Translations under genes and position numbers: made by a program | Notes under the pieces: generated by a model | What the model saw: only the letters and a program-made list of their open reading frames with translations | Told to the model about the DNA's origin: nothing | The model's database searches: none | Shown here: positions 36,669-48,615 of the stretch, piece by piece | How positions within the stretch are numbered: position 1 is the first letter of the stretch | Layout of the letters: every line of letters begins with the position of its first letter | NCBI RefSeq assembly: GCF_000143415.4 | Contig: NW_003314354.1 | Coordinates: 162,575 to 226,574, forward strand | Reading direction: 5' to 3' | Length of the DNA stretch: 64,000 nt | From: Selaginella moellendorffii | Taxonomy: Eukaryota; Streptophyta; Lycopodiopsida; Selaginellales; Selaginellaceae

Positions 36669-39600
36669 TATTCCTTAGTTTGACTTTTATTGGTGCTCAA
36701 GTATATCACTATTGATGTTGGCATCAGAAGGTCTTAGGAGTGAGCCTATCCTTTAGGAGTAGCATGTCGAGAGGACATGGCTCTCCCCTCAAGTTCATGC
36801 GTGAACTTGGGCGCGATGTGGTGGATAGAAAAGGGCCAGTAAGGGAACGACTTTGGGATCTTGGGAACAGTATAAGGGTTTTTTCAAAGAGTTGAGGATG
36901 TGATCTAGATGAGCGTTTGACTTAGCCAACTGGCGGATGTAGTTGTGGTAAACAACTAAAGTTGGGATCACGGGAAAGATGCAGACTCCAAAACAATAAA
37001 GGAGTCACAAAATTACCCTCATATAGTTGGGGCTGGTGCTTATAAATTTGAGACTGGAATTGATGACCGTGGGAGGTTAAATATGGAAGAGGACACAAGT
37101 CCTTGAAATGGTAGCTGGGGCTACCTCTAATAAATGCTAGAACAACTCAAGGAGGTGGGGGTGTACTCAAAGGATAAGTTGGTATTCTCATCCTATGGAC
37201 AAGTGGTTCTAAGGGGCAAAAGGTTGCCCCAAGAGAACAAATCAAGTGTCGAAGTAACGCTTGCAAAGATGGTCCTTGTGAGTAGGACCTGAATACAAGA
37301 AGTTGTATTCCAATGAGCTAGCACCTCAAGAGTAAGACCTTATAGGTCGGGGGATTAGAAAAAGTCCAAGAGGCTAAATGACTTGAGTGGAGTTAAGGAA
37401 TGGTCCTAAAAGACTGATAGAAGCATTTGGACTAAGGTGTGTTGCGCCCCACAAAGGATGGGGAGGATTATAAGATCCAAGTGTGAGAATAGTGGGTATC
37501 TCATTGATGGCAAAATGTGTCATACTAAAGTCGTGGGAAAGGTGTTCCCAGAAAAAAGCAACTTTGGTGTAGAGTTGTGTGAAAAACTGTGATGAAGTGC
37601 CATTGGATAGTTGGCATGAGAAACGACTGTGTTGGTCTTGGCAAAAGATCTAGACACGAGTGCAAGTGTCATAAAGGTAGGCTAGTGGAGCCGATGGTAT
37701 GAAGACATCAAATGTGCCAAAGTGTTATACCTTGAGATTAAGTTGGCAGGTTCATGAAAACCCCTTCCAAAAGAATCCCAATGGAAATAGAAATGGCATA
37801 GCCTAAGCTGGAAGGCATGCAGTTAAAGTGTGGTGACCCAAATAATGATGAAGGTGTGGAAGCACCATCAATGAGTTGTAGGACTTGATAACTATGAAGC
37901 AACTAAACAAAAGATGCAAAATAATTGGTTAAATTGGTAGAAGGTAACTACTTAAGACTTCTTATGGGGATAAGGAAGTTAGATATACCCTTATGGGGGA
38001 AAAATTGTTTATGTTGTGAAATAGTAAGTCAATGTCGTAAAGGGAATGCTCATTGCCAAAGAAGGCCATCATTGGGACACCCAAACACTCTAAAACACTA
38101 GGAAGTGGTGTTTAGTGTCGCAAGGGCATTAGATAAAGCCCAAGGGACTAAGTCCCTAGCGAATGATGGATAGGAGGTGCTATCCAAATGTCCAAGGTTC
38201 TGGAGATGGGAGAAATCCGTCTACCTGATTTGGACAAAGTCAAAAATGGAATTTTGGCAAGGCTAGTGATGGGCATATAGAGGCCCATAAATAGTAACGT
38301 TAATCCCGGTGTGTGGGATTATAAAGTGAGCATGCCCAAATTGAGGAACCACTCCCTAAGCTATTGGGTAAGTTCATCCCTATGAATACTTGCTAAGGCA
38401 TGGTAAAAGGTTCAAAGCTATCTTCCTAGTCTTGAGAAGAATAACCAAGGGAAACATTTGAGGCCAAAAGGCAAGTAGTATTGGGATGGAACGGAACCAT
38501 AAAAATCAAAGGGCATAACCAACGGTGGTTATGCAAGTTGGGAGTGGAGAATCAAGAGGGTGCTCAAGGAGGTTACTACTAGCAACCGCAATGCCATGGA
38601 GAGTCTAAAATGTAAAATTATCCATGTTAGACCATGTGGTGAGTAGGGAGCTTGCAAAGGAGAAGCCTTAGCAAGCTAAGGGACAGAGTTCCTTCAAGGT
38701 TCCCAAAGATGATTCTAAGTAGCTTAGTACCTAGGAAGGCCAAGTGTAAATGATTCATAGAACGCATGAAATCAGAGTGGCACAGCAAAAGCATGGTCTT
38801 GAAACTAGCCATGAAGTGAGGCTATCAAGGTTGGGGAAGTAATTCCGAAGTGTTCAAAGAGAGGGTTTTGAACGAAAGTCGATAATTAAGGACTTTCACG
38901 CTTATGCATGAACCATGTTACAATGGCCGGATGATTTGCTAAGTGAGATTGGCAAGTTAGGGGAACAAATCCCCTAGTTGAAGGTGCTAACTTCAAAGGG
39001 GTGGCCCATGGGGCCGAGCATGGAGGAGTTCATGTATGATCATAGACTTGTCAAGTGAGAGGACTTGGCAGTGTGGAGGAACTAAGTTCCTAAGCTATGA
39101 TCTATAGCGCGCTTTAAGTACACATTGGTGCACCGGCGTGGGGAGTCATGCCAGGCATCCTATACGGTGCCATCCGTAGATGCATATACGGAGGTTAGGT
39201 TTGAGTCCCAACCCTCTAGTGTTTGGGTTCGAGTCCCAAATCACTAGGGCATGGTGATGGTTTGGAATATGAGGACACTCATATTTCGATGATCATGGAC
39301 TCTTAGTAAGGAGACTAGCTTGGGCATACCGCCAAGTGGAGGATGCTCCATAGTCGTGATGCACGGTTAAATTGCTTAGAGTGAAAGCTCAACATATCTA
39401 ACTTGAACACTTTGGTGCAAAGGGCACCAAAGACGTGGTGAATGAAATGGGGACACCCAGTCTCAGTTGCTATGGATCCTTGGCCAAAAGGGTTGGCTTG
39501 GGCGCACCGCCAAGTGTGGGGGATGCCCCCAGGGTCATAATCAACAATTTAAAAGGGCTTGGAAGACCTAATACCTATTGGCAAGTCCGGTAAGGAACCA

Positions 39601-39804
39601 AAGGTTAGATCACTAGGTGGTTTTATGGCTAAGCAAGGACAAGGTCCTTGTGAAGTTAAGGAATAAGGTTCCTAATTCAAAAAGTTGATTTGAATTGTTG
39701 GGGCTTGGTCAAGGTGACCAAATGGGAAGGCCACCTAAGAGAAATGAGCTATGTCAATGCAATGGCATAGTAAATCTGAGGAAAGTAGTTTCTATAAAAG
39801 ATCC
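36669..39804 (+). mobile_element. Internal region 1 of the family A element, non-coding
   Basis: About 3.1 kb with no ORF longer than roughly 60 codons on either strand and no reverse transcriptase or integrase motif. It resembles a LARD-type internal domain. It holds short internal phrases repeated in the second internal region (for example around 38270 and 42350). Confidence 0.7.
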
Positions 39805-39812
39805 AAGGGAAG

Positions 39813-41707
39813 TGTGAGACACAAAATCCCTAGGCCCCAAAGTGGAGCCGGAAGGGCGCCACATGGTAGTGGCCGAAGTGAGAGCCAAACGAGTGTAACA
39901 CGTTTGGACCAAAAGCTCCGACTTGAAAAGTCAAGAGCGGGAGTGGAACTCCCAACGAAGTGCTCGAGGAACGAGCACGAAGCGAGCAAAAGGCGAGGCT
40001 CCAAAAAGGGACCCAAAAGGACCAACACATGACACATGGGAGTGTCCGAGATGGAGTCCGAAGTGGAGTCCGAGGTGGACCCGAGTTGGAGTCCGAAGTG
40101 GAGTCCGAGATGGACCCGAAATGGAGTCCGAAATGGAGTCCGAGATGGACCCGAGATGGACCCGAGATGGAGTCCGAGATGGAGTCCGAGATGGAGTCCG
40201 AGATGGAGTCCGAGATGGAGTCCGAGATGGAGTCCGAGATGGAGTCCGAGATGGACCCGAGATGGACCCGAAATGGAGTCCGAGATGGAGTCCGAGATGG
40301 ACCCGAAATAGAGTCCGAGATGGAGTCCGAGATGGACCCGAGATGGAGTCCAAGATGGAGTCCGAGATGGACCCGAGATGGACCCGAGATGGAGTCCGCG
40401 ATGGAGTCCGAGATGGAGTCCGAAGTCGAGACCGAGACCGGGACCGAGACCGAGACCGAGACCGAGATCGGGACCGAGACCGAGATTGAGGCCGAGGCCG
40501 AGACCGAGCCCGAGCCCGAGCCCGAGTCCGAATCCGAATCCGAGTCCGAGTCCGAGTCCGAGTCCGAGTCCGGAGCCTGAGAGGGTGAAAGCCCAAAGCG
40601 TTCGTCTCCCAGACCCTGGGGGGTTTGGTGAGCTCCAAAAGTATAGTAGGGGGAGGACTGCAATGGAGCCAGTTTGGCCAGGAAAGGCCAGTTTGGCCCA
40701 GGAAGGCCAGACCCAGTGTTGGGTGATGAACTGACCACTGGGAAGTCCAAGACTAGAGTGAATACGGACCGACAAGCGGGGTAGCTTGGTGAAGTGTTCA
40801 AGAGCCGGCTCTAGTTCCCCCGGGAGATCGAATTGCCGATGCTCCCAGTCCAAGTGTGGGTGGCACTACCTACTTGGATACCAGGCGTGGCTCAACGGAA
40901 CCTCGCTCTAAGCCCATGGCTAGAGCACCTAAAGGCGAAAGGCAGGGAGAGTACCCAGGTGGCTCGCGTAAGGCCACGATGTTCCAAAATGTTGTCCCAA
41001 AAGCCTAGACTGGGGAAAGGAAGAGGAGCAGTCCTCTGGGGTAGTGACCAAGGACACAGTCGTGTGGTGAGGAAGTCCCAGAGGACCATGGGACTTAGTG
41101 GTCGGGCCTGTGGGCCTCGATCCAGTGGCAGTGTTGGTAAACACAGCCAGGGGCAGAAAGGGACTTGGTAGGAACTGACAAAGGGACTTTGGGGAAGGCG
41201 ATTCCTCAGGTCTGTGGGCATCCTAAGGATGCTAAGGAGTGGATCTAGGATGACCCCTCGTGGACAGATGGCCCAGTCTTGGAGAGACGGGATGGTGATG
41301 CCAGTGGTATTGGACCACTAGTGCAGCAAAGGTGAATGGGCATGGCCGTAGCCTAACGGGCCGAGATGTCAGTGGTACCTTTGGGTGTCGGTCGTGGGAT
41401 CGGACACGTGGAGCACTTGGACCAAGTGCAAAGAGTGGTATTGGACCACTAGTGCAGCAAAGGTGAATGGGCATGGCCGTAGCCTAACGGGCCGAGATGT
41501 CAGTGGTACCTTTGGGTGTCGGTCGTGGGATCGGACACGTGGAGCACTTGGACCAAGTGCAAAGGTTGAGTGGCATGGATGCCATTCTCGGGGCTAGCAA
41601 GCCCCAAGTCCTGAATGGGACTTATGGAGGTTGTGAATGAGACTCCTCCAAGTGGTCAGAGGTGTGGTTAAGTGACTAAAGTAGAATGGAAAAATTAGTC
41701 GCTTACA
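39813..41707 (+). repeat. Family A LTR2 (middle LTR)
   Basis: 1895 bp, the longest copy. The hexamer tract runs about 40047-40580. A 131-bp tandem duplication (41303-41433 and 41434-41564) adds length. The flanking 5-mers do not match, in keeping with an LTR created by recombination and not by insertion. Confidence 0.85.
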
Positions 41708-41731
41708 ACTTTTTAAGCTCGCTTACAACAA

Positions 41732-42324
41732 TGTAAGCTCCTAAGTTTGGACTTCCCGGGAGGTTACCCAGCCCAGTACTATTCAAACCCAAGGACGCTT
41801 AACCCCAAATATCCCAAGACCCTTAACCGATTGGAAAAAGGGGTGCACTCTTGTTCATGGGCCCTTTCCCTCTATATTTGAACCCCATGGATCGTCTCTC
41901 AAGTCGTTCCTTTTGGTTGCTTACAATCCACCACGCTTCCCTACAAGTTCACGCCCTCGTGAACGGAAGCTGAGAGCCGCAGCTCTCCCGAGAGCCCCGC
42001 TCTCTTGACACCCTACCCCTCGGGTCGAGCCCAGCGGGAGCAAACTGGACCAGCCAGATGTCAATCAACATGTGGTGTGATTCCCCTAGCCAACCAACAG
42101 AGTCGGACCTAAGACCGCTCCGATACCAAATGTAAGCTCCTAAGTTTGGACTTCCCGGGAGGTCACCCAGCCCAGTACTATTCAAACCCAAGGACGCTTA
42201 ACCCCAAATATCCCAAGACCCTTAACCGATTGGAAAAGGGGGTGCACTCTTGTTCATGGGCCCTTTCCCTCTATATTTGAACCCCATGGATCGTCTCTCA
42301 AGTCGTTCCCTTTGGTTGCTTACA
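41732..42324 (-). mobile_element. TRIM-like miniature LTR element (194-bp LTRs)
   Basis: Two near-identical 194-bp direct repeats (41732-41925 and 42131-42324), TGTAAGCTCC...GCTTACA, flank a 205-bp interior. Read on the reverse strand, the interior begins beside the right LTR with TTTGGTATCGGAGC, a tRNA-Met primer-binding site, and ends in a purine-rich stretch (AGGGAAGCGTGGTGGA), so the element points left. The interior cannot code for proteins of transposition. Flanking 5-mers (AACAA and GGAGG) do not match, so one flank has probably been lost or recombined. Confidence 0.8.
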
Positions 42325-43213
42325 GGAGGGTCTCAAAGGTTGGGCCGTGGATAGAGCCCATAACAGTAAATGTTAAAGAGACGTACTAGGGGTGAACACC
42401 CTCTGGACTTGGCAAAGCAAAGTGTTTTCTATGGAATCGAAAAGAAACCTCAAAACTAAAGATAGCGATCCTATGTTGCTGGGTGCAACAATCAAGGATA
42501 GGACCAAAAGACTAGTGGCTAAGAAAAGAGCCATGGGAATCAGGGGAAAGAATTCAAATGGCAAAGTTAAGCCAAGAACACTAATGTGTTGGGTGTTAAC
42601 GGATTGTGGGAAAAGCAATGTTTCCCCAAGGATGGATTCCCAACCGCTCCAATTTGGCGAAAGGGGAAGCCCCAAAAGGGGGAGTGGTAAGCCGTGGGTA
42701 GCCCTAGCACAAATTATGATAACTAGAACTTAATGCCAAATGTGGCATGATATTGAAGAGAGGATAGGATGATGGTGCCCTCAAGTAAAGAACTTCCTAG
42801 GATGGGGAAGTGGAGTTGCACCATGTGCAACGTAAGGTGTCGGAGACACCTAGGAAATTGACTGTGAGAAGTCAAAATTAAAACTTCCCAAAGTGCAAAG
42901 GTGATGTCGATGGAATCTGAGACTACTCGAGAATGAATAGTGGAATTGAGTTAGAGAGGGAGTCTCTAACGGGTTTAGTGAGAACTGAACCAATAAAAGG
43001 GAGCAAACCACCCCAGGTGGTCGAATGAGTCTCTATGTTAGAGAGACTATGCTCCTTAGAGGATGGACAAGGCATGATGAGCCTTTGGTGTCAAACCATA
43101 GACAAATATTAGCTAGGTGCCAAGGATGGAAATGGTAATACATGTGGGTATTACTTTATAAAAGGGTTTACCGTTCGATGAGGACATCGAACTTTGTCTA
43201 TGGGTGGTGGAGT

Positions 43214-45692
43214 TGTGAGACACAAAATCCCTAGGCCCCAAAGTGGAGCCGGAAGGGCGCCATGTGGTAGTGGCTGAAGCGAAATCCAAATGAGCGTAAC
43301 ACGTTTGGACTAAAAGCTCCAACTTGACAGGTCAAGAGCGGGAGTGGAACTCCCAACAAAGTGCTCAAGGAACAAGCACGAAGCGAGCAATAAGCAAGGC
43401 TCCAAAAAGGGACCCAAAAGGACCAACACATGACACGTGGAAGTGTTCGAGATGGACCTAAGTTGGAGTCCGAGATGGAGTCCGAGATAGACGAGATGGA
43501 CCGAGATGGAGTCCGAAATGGACCCAAGATGGAGTCCAAGATGGACCCGAGATGGAATCCGAGATGGAGTCCAAGAAGGACCCGAGATGGAGTCCAAGGT
43601 CGACACCGAGACTAGGACCGAGACCGGGACCGAGACCGAGTCCGAGTCCGAGTTCAAGTCTGAGAGGATGAAAGCCCAAAGCGTTCGTCTCCCAAACCCT
43701 AGGGGGTTTGGTGAGCTCCAAAAGTATAGTAAGGGGGAGGACTGCAGTGGAGCCAATTTGGCCAGGAAAGGCCAGTTTGGCTAGGAAAGGCTGTACCTAG
43801 TGTTGGGTGATGAGCTGCCCATTGGGAAGTCCAAGACTAGAATGAACACGGACCGACAAGCGGGGTAACTTGGTGAAGTGTTCTAGAGCCGGCTCTAGTT
43901 CCCCCGAGAGATCGACTGGCCGATGCTCCCAGTCCAAGTGTGGGTGGCACTACCTACTTGGATACCTAGCGTGGCTCAACAGAACCTCGCTCTAAGCCCA
44001 TGGTTAGAGCACCCAAAAGCGGAAGGGGGGGAGAGTACTGTAAGGAACCGACTGCCTGAGATGTCATAGGCTAAAGGATCCCCGAAAGCATGACCGAAAT
44101 GACAAAGAGTTCATCGGATGGGACCGAGTCGAAGATCGAGTCCAAGACCGACTCTGAGACCGAGTTCGAGATAGAGTCCGGGATCGAGCCGAGGCCGAAT
44201 CGGAGACTGAGTTCGAGACTGAGTTCGAGACAAAGTCCGAGATCCAAATCGGGCCAAGACCGAGTCCGAAGTCGAGTCCGAGATCGGGTCCGAGACCGAG
44301 TCCGAAGTCGGGTTCGAGATCGAGTCCGAGATCGAATCTGAGACTAAGTCCAAATACTAATACGGGTCAAGGGGTGAAAGCCCAAAGCGTGCGTCTCCTA
44401 GGGGGAGGGTGCTGCAGGGGGTTCCAAAAGTATAGTAGGGATAATGAGGTCCAAGACTAGTCTTGAAGGAACTCTCCAGTGGTGCTTCCAAACTGACTTG
44501 AGGTTGAGATTGGGGTCGAGGGGCCTTGGGTGGGAGTGAGCATGGGCTTGGGTGGTGCCGGAGGGGCCACCCAGGGAAGTGCTCAAGAGCAGCTCCCACT
44601 CCCGAAAGGGAAACCGACTGCGGTGCTCCCGACTCATGTGGAGTGGTGCCCCACTGTCCTCGCCCTTCCTAGAGGCTTGGGCCTTCCCATCGGGATGGAA
44701 GTGGGGGGGTAGAGGTACCCATACCGGGCCGTTAGGCCACGGTGTTTCGCCCCGATGTCCCGAAGCAAGTGTTGCATACAAGGCTTGGGATTTAGAGGGT
44801 CCCATGATCAAGTCTTGTTGTACCAAGGGGTGTTAGGAACCTAAAGGCTTGGTGTGCTTGGCTGCTTGTGCCTGCGGGGAGTGTAGCCGAACCTTAAGTC
44901 CAGCCTAACTTGGGGAGGGGGATTGGGAGAGATTTGGGAATCTGTGGATGGATGGCTAACGCTCCGTTGCTCGTGCAGTGAGTAGTTGAAACCAAGTAGG
45001 ACCAAGTAGGAGCTGGTACAATAGGCGTGAACCTTGGCGAGGGAACTTAGCACAAGCCAAAGCAGTGTTGGTTGGATAGACGAGGTAAGCTGGCAAATTG
45101 GAAAGGAAAAATTTGTGGATTACAAGTACCCATGAGGCCCACGTAGAGCCACGGTGTTTCGAAATGTTGTCCTAAAAGCCCAGACCGTGGAAAAGAGGAC
45201 CGTGGGACTTAGTGGTCGGGCCTATGGGCCTCGATCCAATAGCAGTGTTGGGGAACACGACCATGGGCAGAAAGGGACTTGATGGAGACCGGAAAAGGGA
45301 TGTTGGGGAAGGCTATTCCCCATGTCTGTAGGCATCTTAAGGATGCTAAGGAGTGGATCTGGGACAATCACTCATGGACAGATGACCTAGTCTTTGAGAG
45401 ACGGGACTGTAATGTAAGTGGTGTCAAACCACCAATGTGACCAAGGTGAATGGGCATAGCTTTAGCGTAACAGGCTGATATGTCGGTGGTACCTTGTGGT
45501 GTCGGTCATGGGATCAGACACATGGAGCACTTGGATCAAGTGCAATAGTTGAGTGGCATGGATGCCATTCTGGGGGGCTAACAAGTCCCTAAGTCCAAAA
45601 TAGAACTTATGAAGGTTGTGAATGAGACTCCTCCAAGTGGTTGGAGGTGTGGTTAAGTGACTAAAGTAGAATGGAAAAATTAATCACTTATA
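43214..45692 (+). repeat. Family A LTR3 (3' LTR), split by a solo LTR
   Basis: Starts TGTGAGACAC at 43214 and ends CTTATA at 45692. Removing 44039-45124 and one copy of AGTAC leaves a 1388-bp LTR that reads through collinearly with LTR1 and LTR2. Confidence 0.85.
44039..45124 (+). mobile_element. Solo LTR of family B nested in LTR3, AGTAC target duplication
   Basis: 1086 bp, TGTAAGGAACC...GGATTACA, with AGTAC at 44034-44038 and 45125-45129. The host LTR sequence resumes exactly after the right copy (compare 36095 and 40950). It is the same family as 227-1382. It arose by LTR-LTR recombination after a full element inserted here. Confidence 0.92.
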
Positions 45693-45697
45693 ATTAA

Positions 45698-46777
45698 CTC
45701 CTTAGTAACAATTGTAAAACAAAAGCTTTTAATAGCACTCACAAGTGGAGATATATATTTAATTTGAAACTCTGGCCAAAGTGACTCAAACTCTTGGAAT
45801 AAGGGATATGATAATTAATTAAAAACTCTACCAAAGAAACAAAAACAAAATTCTCAACTTCATGTAGATACTCAATATTTATATTAGTATAAAAAAGATT
45901 AAAAAAACATACAACTCAACACCAAATTTATAATGAGAATCATAAGAGTAAAAAATGATCAATGTGCTAGGAGAAAAAAACATTACAAATAAGGAAGAAA
46001 CACTAGAAATATAAAAATGTGGTTCGGCTAAAAAATAAGAAAGGGTTGGGAAAGAGTAAAAGGTAAAAAGAAAAAATCAAATAGTAGATTCAATAATTGA
46101 TAATTACCATGCTAAATCTTTGGACTATGGACAATATTGCTAAACTTATATTGAAAGCAATAATAATTTATATAACAATATGATATTAAGAGATGCAAGA
46201 GAGAGAGCATTGCTTGGAGATAATACAAAAATGCAATAGTCCAGCCCAACTCATCTTTAAAGTTATCTCCATAAAAATTAAAGTCTTCATCACAACTTAG
46301 AATCTATTTGAACTTGTAAACATTGTATATATTGTATGTTAATCACATAAAGTTAAGTATATAAAATAGTATAAATAATAATTTATTACTTTGAATGATA
46401 TAGTTGAAAGGTTAATTAAACTATAAAAATAGTTAAGTCTATAATATTGGTATTATATACAATAGCTTTTTATCCTATCATGATTTAAAATAATATCATT
46501 AAATAGTTAAATATTCTAAGTATTTAAATATATTTTAAATATATTCATTATTACACTGGTCCCTTTACAGGTTTATTTAAACAAATAAAAAATTGTTAAT
46601 AACAATTTATTACTAAATAACCCAATCTAAAATCTTGATGAAAGAGTAGACTTCACTTTATATGAATCACCAATAACAAAATGATAAGTTTGAAAACTTT
46701 AGTGATATATTTAGTATTATAGAGTATAAATTATGGTAGTATTACCTCTTATTACAAAAAAAAAATATAAAATCTAT
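45698..46777. other. AT-rich stretch without recognisable genes
   Basis: Composition matches 31.9-35.06 kb on the other side of the element, suggesting one older AT-rich block split by the insertion. Confidence 0.45.
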
Positions 46778-48278
46778 CTAAGTGCTTTTGACACGCTGAT
46801 GTAAATCACACACCAAAGAGTCGAGATTATTCCGTGAAGATCCTTTGTTCTTCATGGCAGTTCTTACCACTTCTTTGATGTGCCTGGCATTCTTCCAAAT
46901 CTCGCTAGTTTTTGGGTCGGCTTCCATAAGAGCTTTGATCGAGTTCTTGAGATCATCCTTGCGCGCTAGCTCTAACCCAATTTCAATCCCTCGCACTCCA
47001 ACTCCAATGCCCCATTCGTCGATCACAAACTTCGCCGTGAGAACTTGGTCGCCGGAAATGGGCCTAGTCACCATGGGCATTCCAAATGACATGGATTCTG
47101 TGACAGAATTCCAGCCGCAGTGGGTGAGAAATCCACCGACAGATCTGTGTCCCAGAATTTCCAGCTGGGGCGCCCAGGACACCACAAGCCCTTGATCTAG
47201 TTTGGACATTCTTTCCTGAAATCCGGGAGGAATCAACGACGAATCTCTAATCGCCCACACGAATTCCTGCCTCGATTCTTCCAGAGCCGACGCGAGCTCC
47301 TCGAATTGCCCATTGGCTACTGACATCGTAGTGCCAAATGCGATGTAGATCACACTGGAATCTGGCCTCGCGTCCAGCCACTGGATGATCTCGCTCTCCT
47401 TTTTGCATTCGGCTTCTCCTTGCGGGGCGCTGGTGCCCAATTTCTCGGAGAGGAGATGCAGTGGCCCGATGGGCTTGATGTTTACCCCGCTGCTGCGCAG
47501 AGAATCGATTGCTTTCCCTTCAACCCCCTCGATCGAATTCACCAGCACTCTGTCAGCCCGGGGAATCATCTGGACCAATTCCTTGAAAGTGTGGAGAATT
47601 TTGTGGAGAGATTCGAATGGGATCAACCCAAAAGTGGGATAATTTTCTGGCTGCAGCGATGGAAGCCCTGGAATCGAGAATTTCTCGTGGGATGGATTGC
47701 CTGGGAAATGAGGAACAGAGGTTTAGAAATTTGGCAGAGAGAAGTTTGGTGCTGTTACCTGCGAATGGAAAAATGCCCTGCGCGATGAGGCGTGGCATGT
47801 GGTAATACACGAGAAGCTCCGCCACAGTCGACGTCCACAGCGCAATCCACGGCACCTCCAGCTTGGCGGCGAGATCGCGAGCCCAGCCAACGTAAACATC
47901 CGAGATCACGCAAGAGATCGGGACGCCAGAGCTCTTTCCCACTTCCTCCGCGATCGTCAGCACCGACCCGTCGTCATTGAGAGCCTGGAAACGATTGAAG
48001 TAGCGCAGGATCTCGTCCAATTTCGCGGCCTGATCGTCCTTGTGAACTGCCGGCAGGGGCTTGGATGGATCGAGCGGGAGGCACGACTTGATTCGCACGC
48101 CATTTTCCCACTTCTCGGCGCCAACGCTCTGTGAATTCTCGGGGGTCTTGAGGAGCGTGACGAGACACCCCGACGCTGCCAAGTGCTGGCAAAGATGGAG
48201 GAGTGGAGTGATATGCCCTGGCCATATGAATGGAATGGCAACTATATGCGGAACAATGGCAGCTCCTTGAGATCCCAT
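46778..48278 (-). CDS. UDP-glycosyltransferase (family 1), intact copy
   Basis: Two exons, 48278-47759 and 47700-46778 (60-bp intron), give 480 aa. The N-terminal acceptor domain has PFIWPGHITPLLHLC with the catalytic-base His. The donor-binding PSPG box lies at about residues 349-392 (WAPQLEILGHRSVGGFLTHC, then GWNSVTESMSFGMPMVTRPI, ending GDQ). Family-1 enzymes move glucose from UDP-glucose onto hormones, phenolics or other small acceptors in the cytosol. The final residue of the box, Gln, favours UDP-glucose. The acceptor cannot be predicted. It is the tandem partner of the damaged copy at 30261-31700, now separated by the retroelement block. Confidence 0.93.
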
Positions 48279-48615
48279 TTTTTCTTCTCTCGTTTACTCT
48301 TTCTCTAAATGAAAACAATGGAGAATTCTTATAGAGCATCTAGATTTCGTGGAAGAACTCTTCAATAGCAGGCGACCAGGTGTTACTTGCTTATTAAGTC
48401 GGGAGCATTGCTATAACCATGCCACATGGCAATCCACGCGCCAACTTTTTTATAAGGTTTATACTTCTTTCATGGCAGAAGTACGACTTCTTTCGTGGAA
48501 GCTTGACAATAGAGTCGTGACTCTTGGAACTTTGCCATCTCTTTTCTGGAAGGTTGACGCTAAAATGTTGAAACTTTGCCAGCTTTGCCATCTAAGTTGA
48601 CTATGTTATTTAGCC
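48279..48615. other. Intergenic stretch between the glycosyltransferase and the receptor gene
   Basis: Holds the UGT 5' flank, part of which resembles the 5' flank of the other UGT copy. No coding sequence. Confidence 0.45.

Larger units (their letters stand above)
35067..45692 (+). mobile_element. Three-LTR, non-autonomous LTR retrotransposon (family A), ATTAA target duplication
   Basis: LTR1 35067-36653, internal region 36654-39812, LTR2 39813-41707, second internal region 41708-43213, LTR3 43214-45692 (interrupted by a solo LTR). LTRs start TGTGAGACAC and end TTACA (TTATA in LTR3). The outer flanks carry identical ATTAA at 35062-35066 and 45693-45697, so LTR1 and LTR3 are the original ends and LTR2 arose within. 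A primer-binding site TGGTATCGGAAC at 36657-36668 resembles the initiator-tRNA-Met site. A purine tract AAGGGAAG (39805-39812) precedes LTR2. Neither internal region has a gag, protease, RT or integrase frame, so any movement needs enzymes in trans. Confidence 0.85.
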
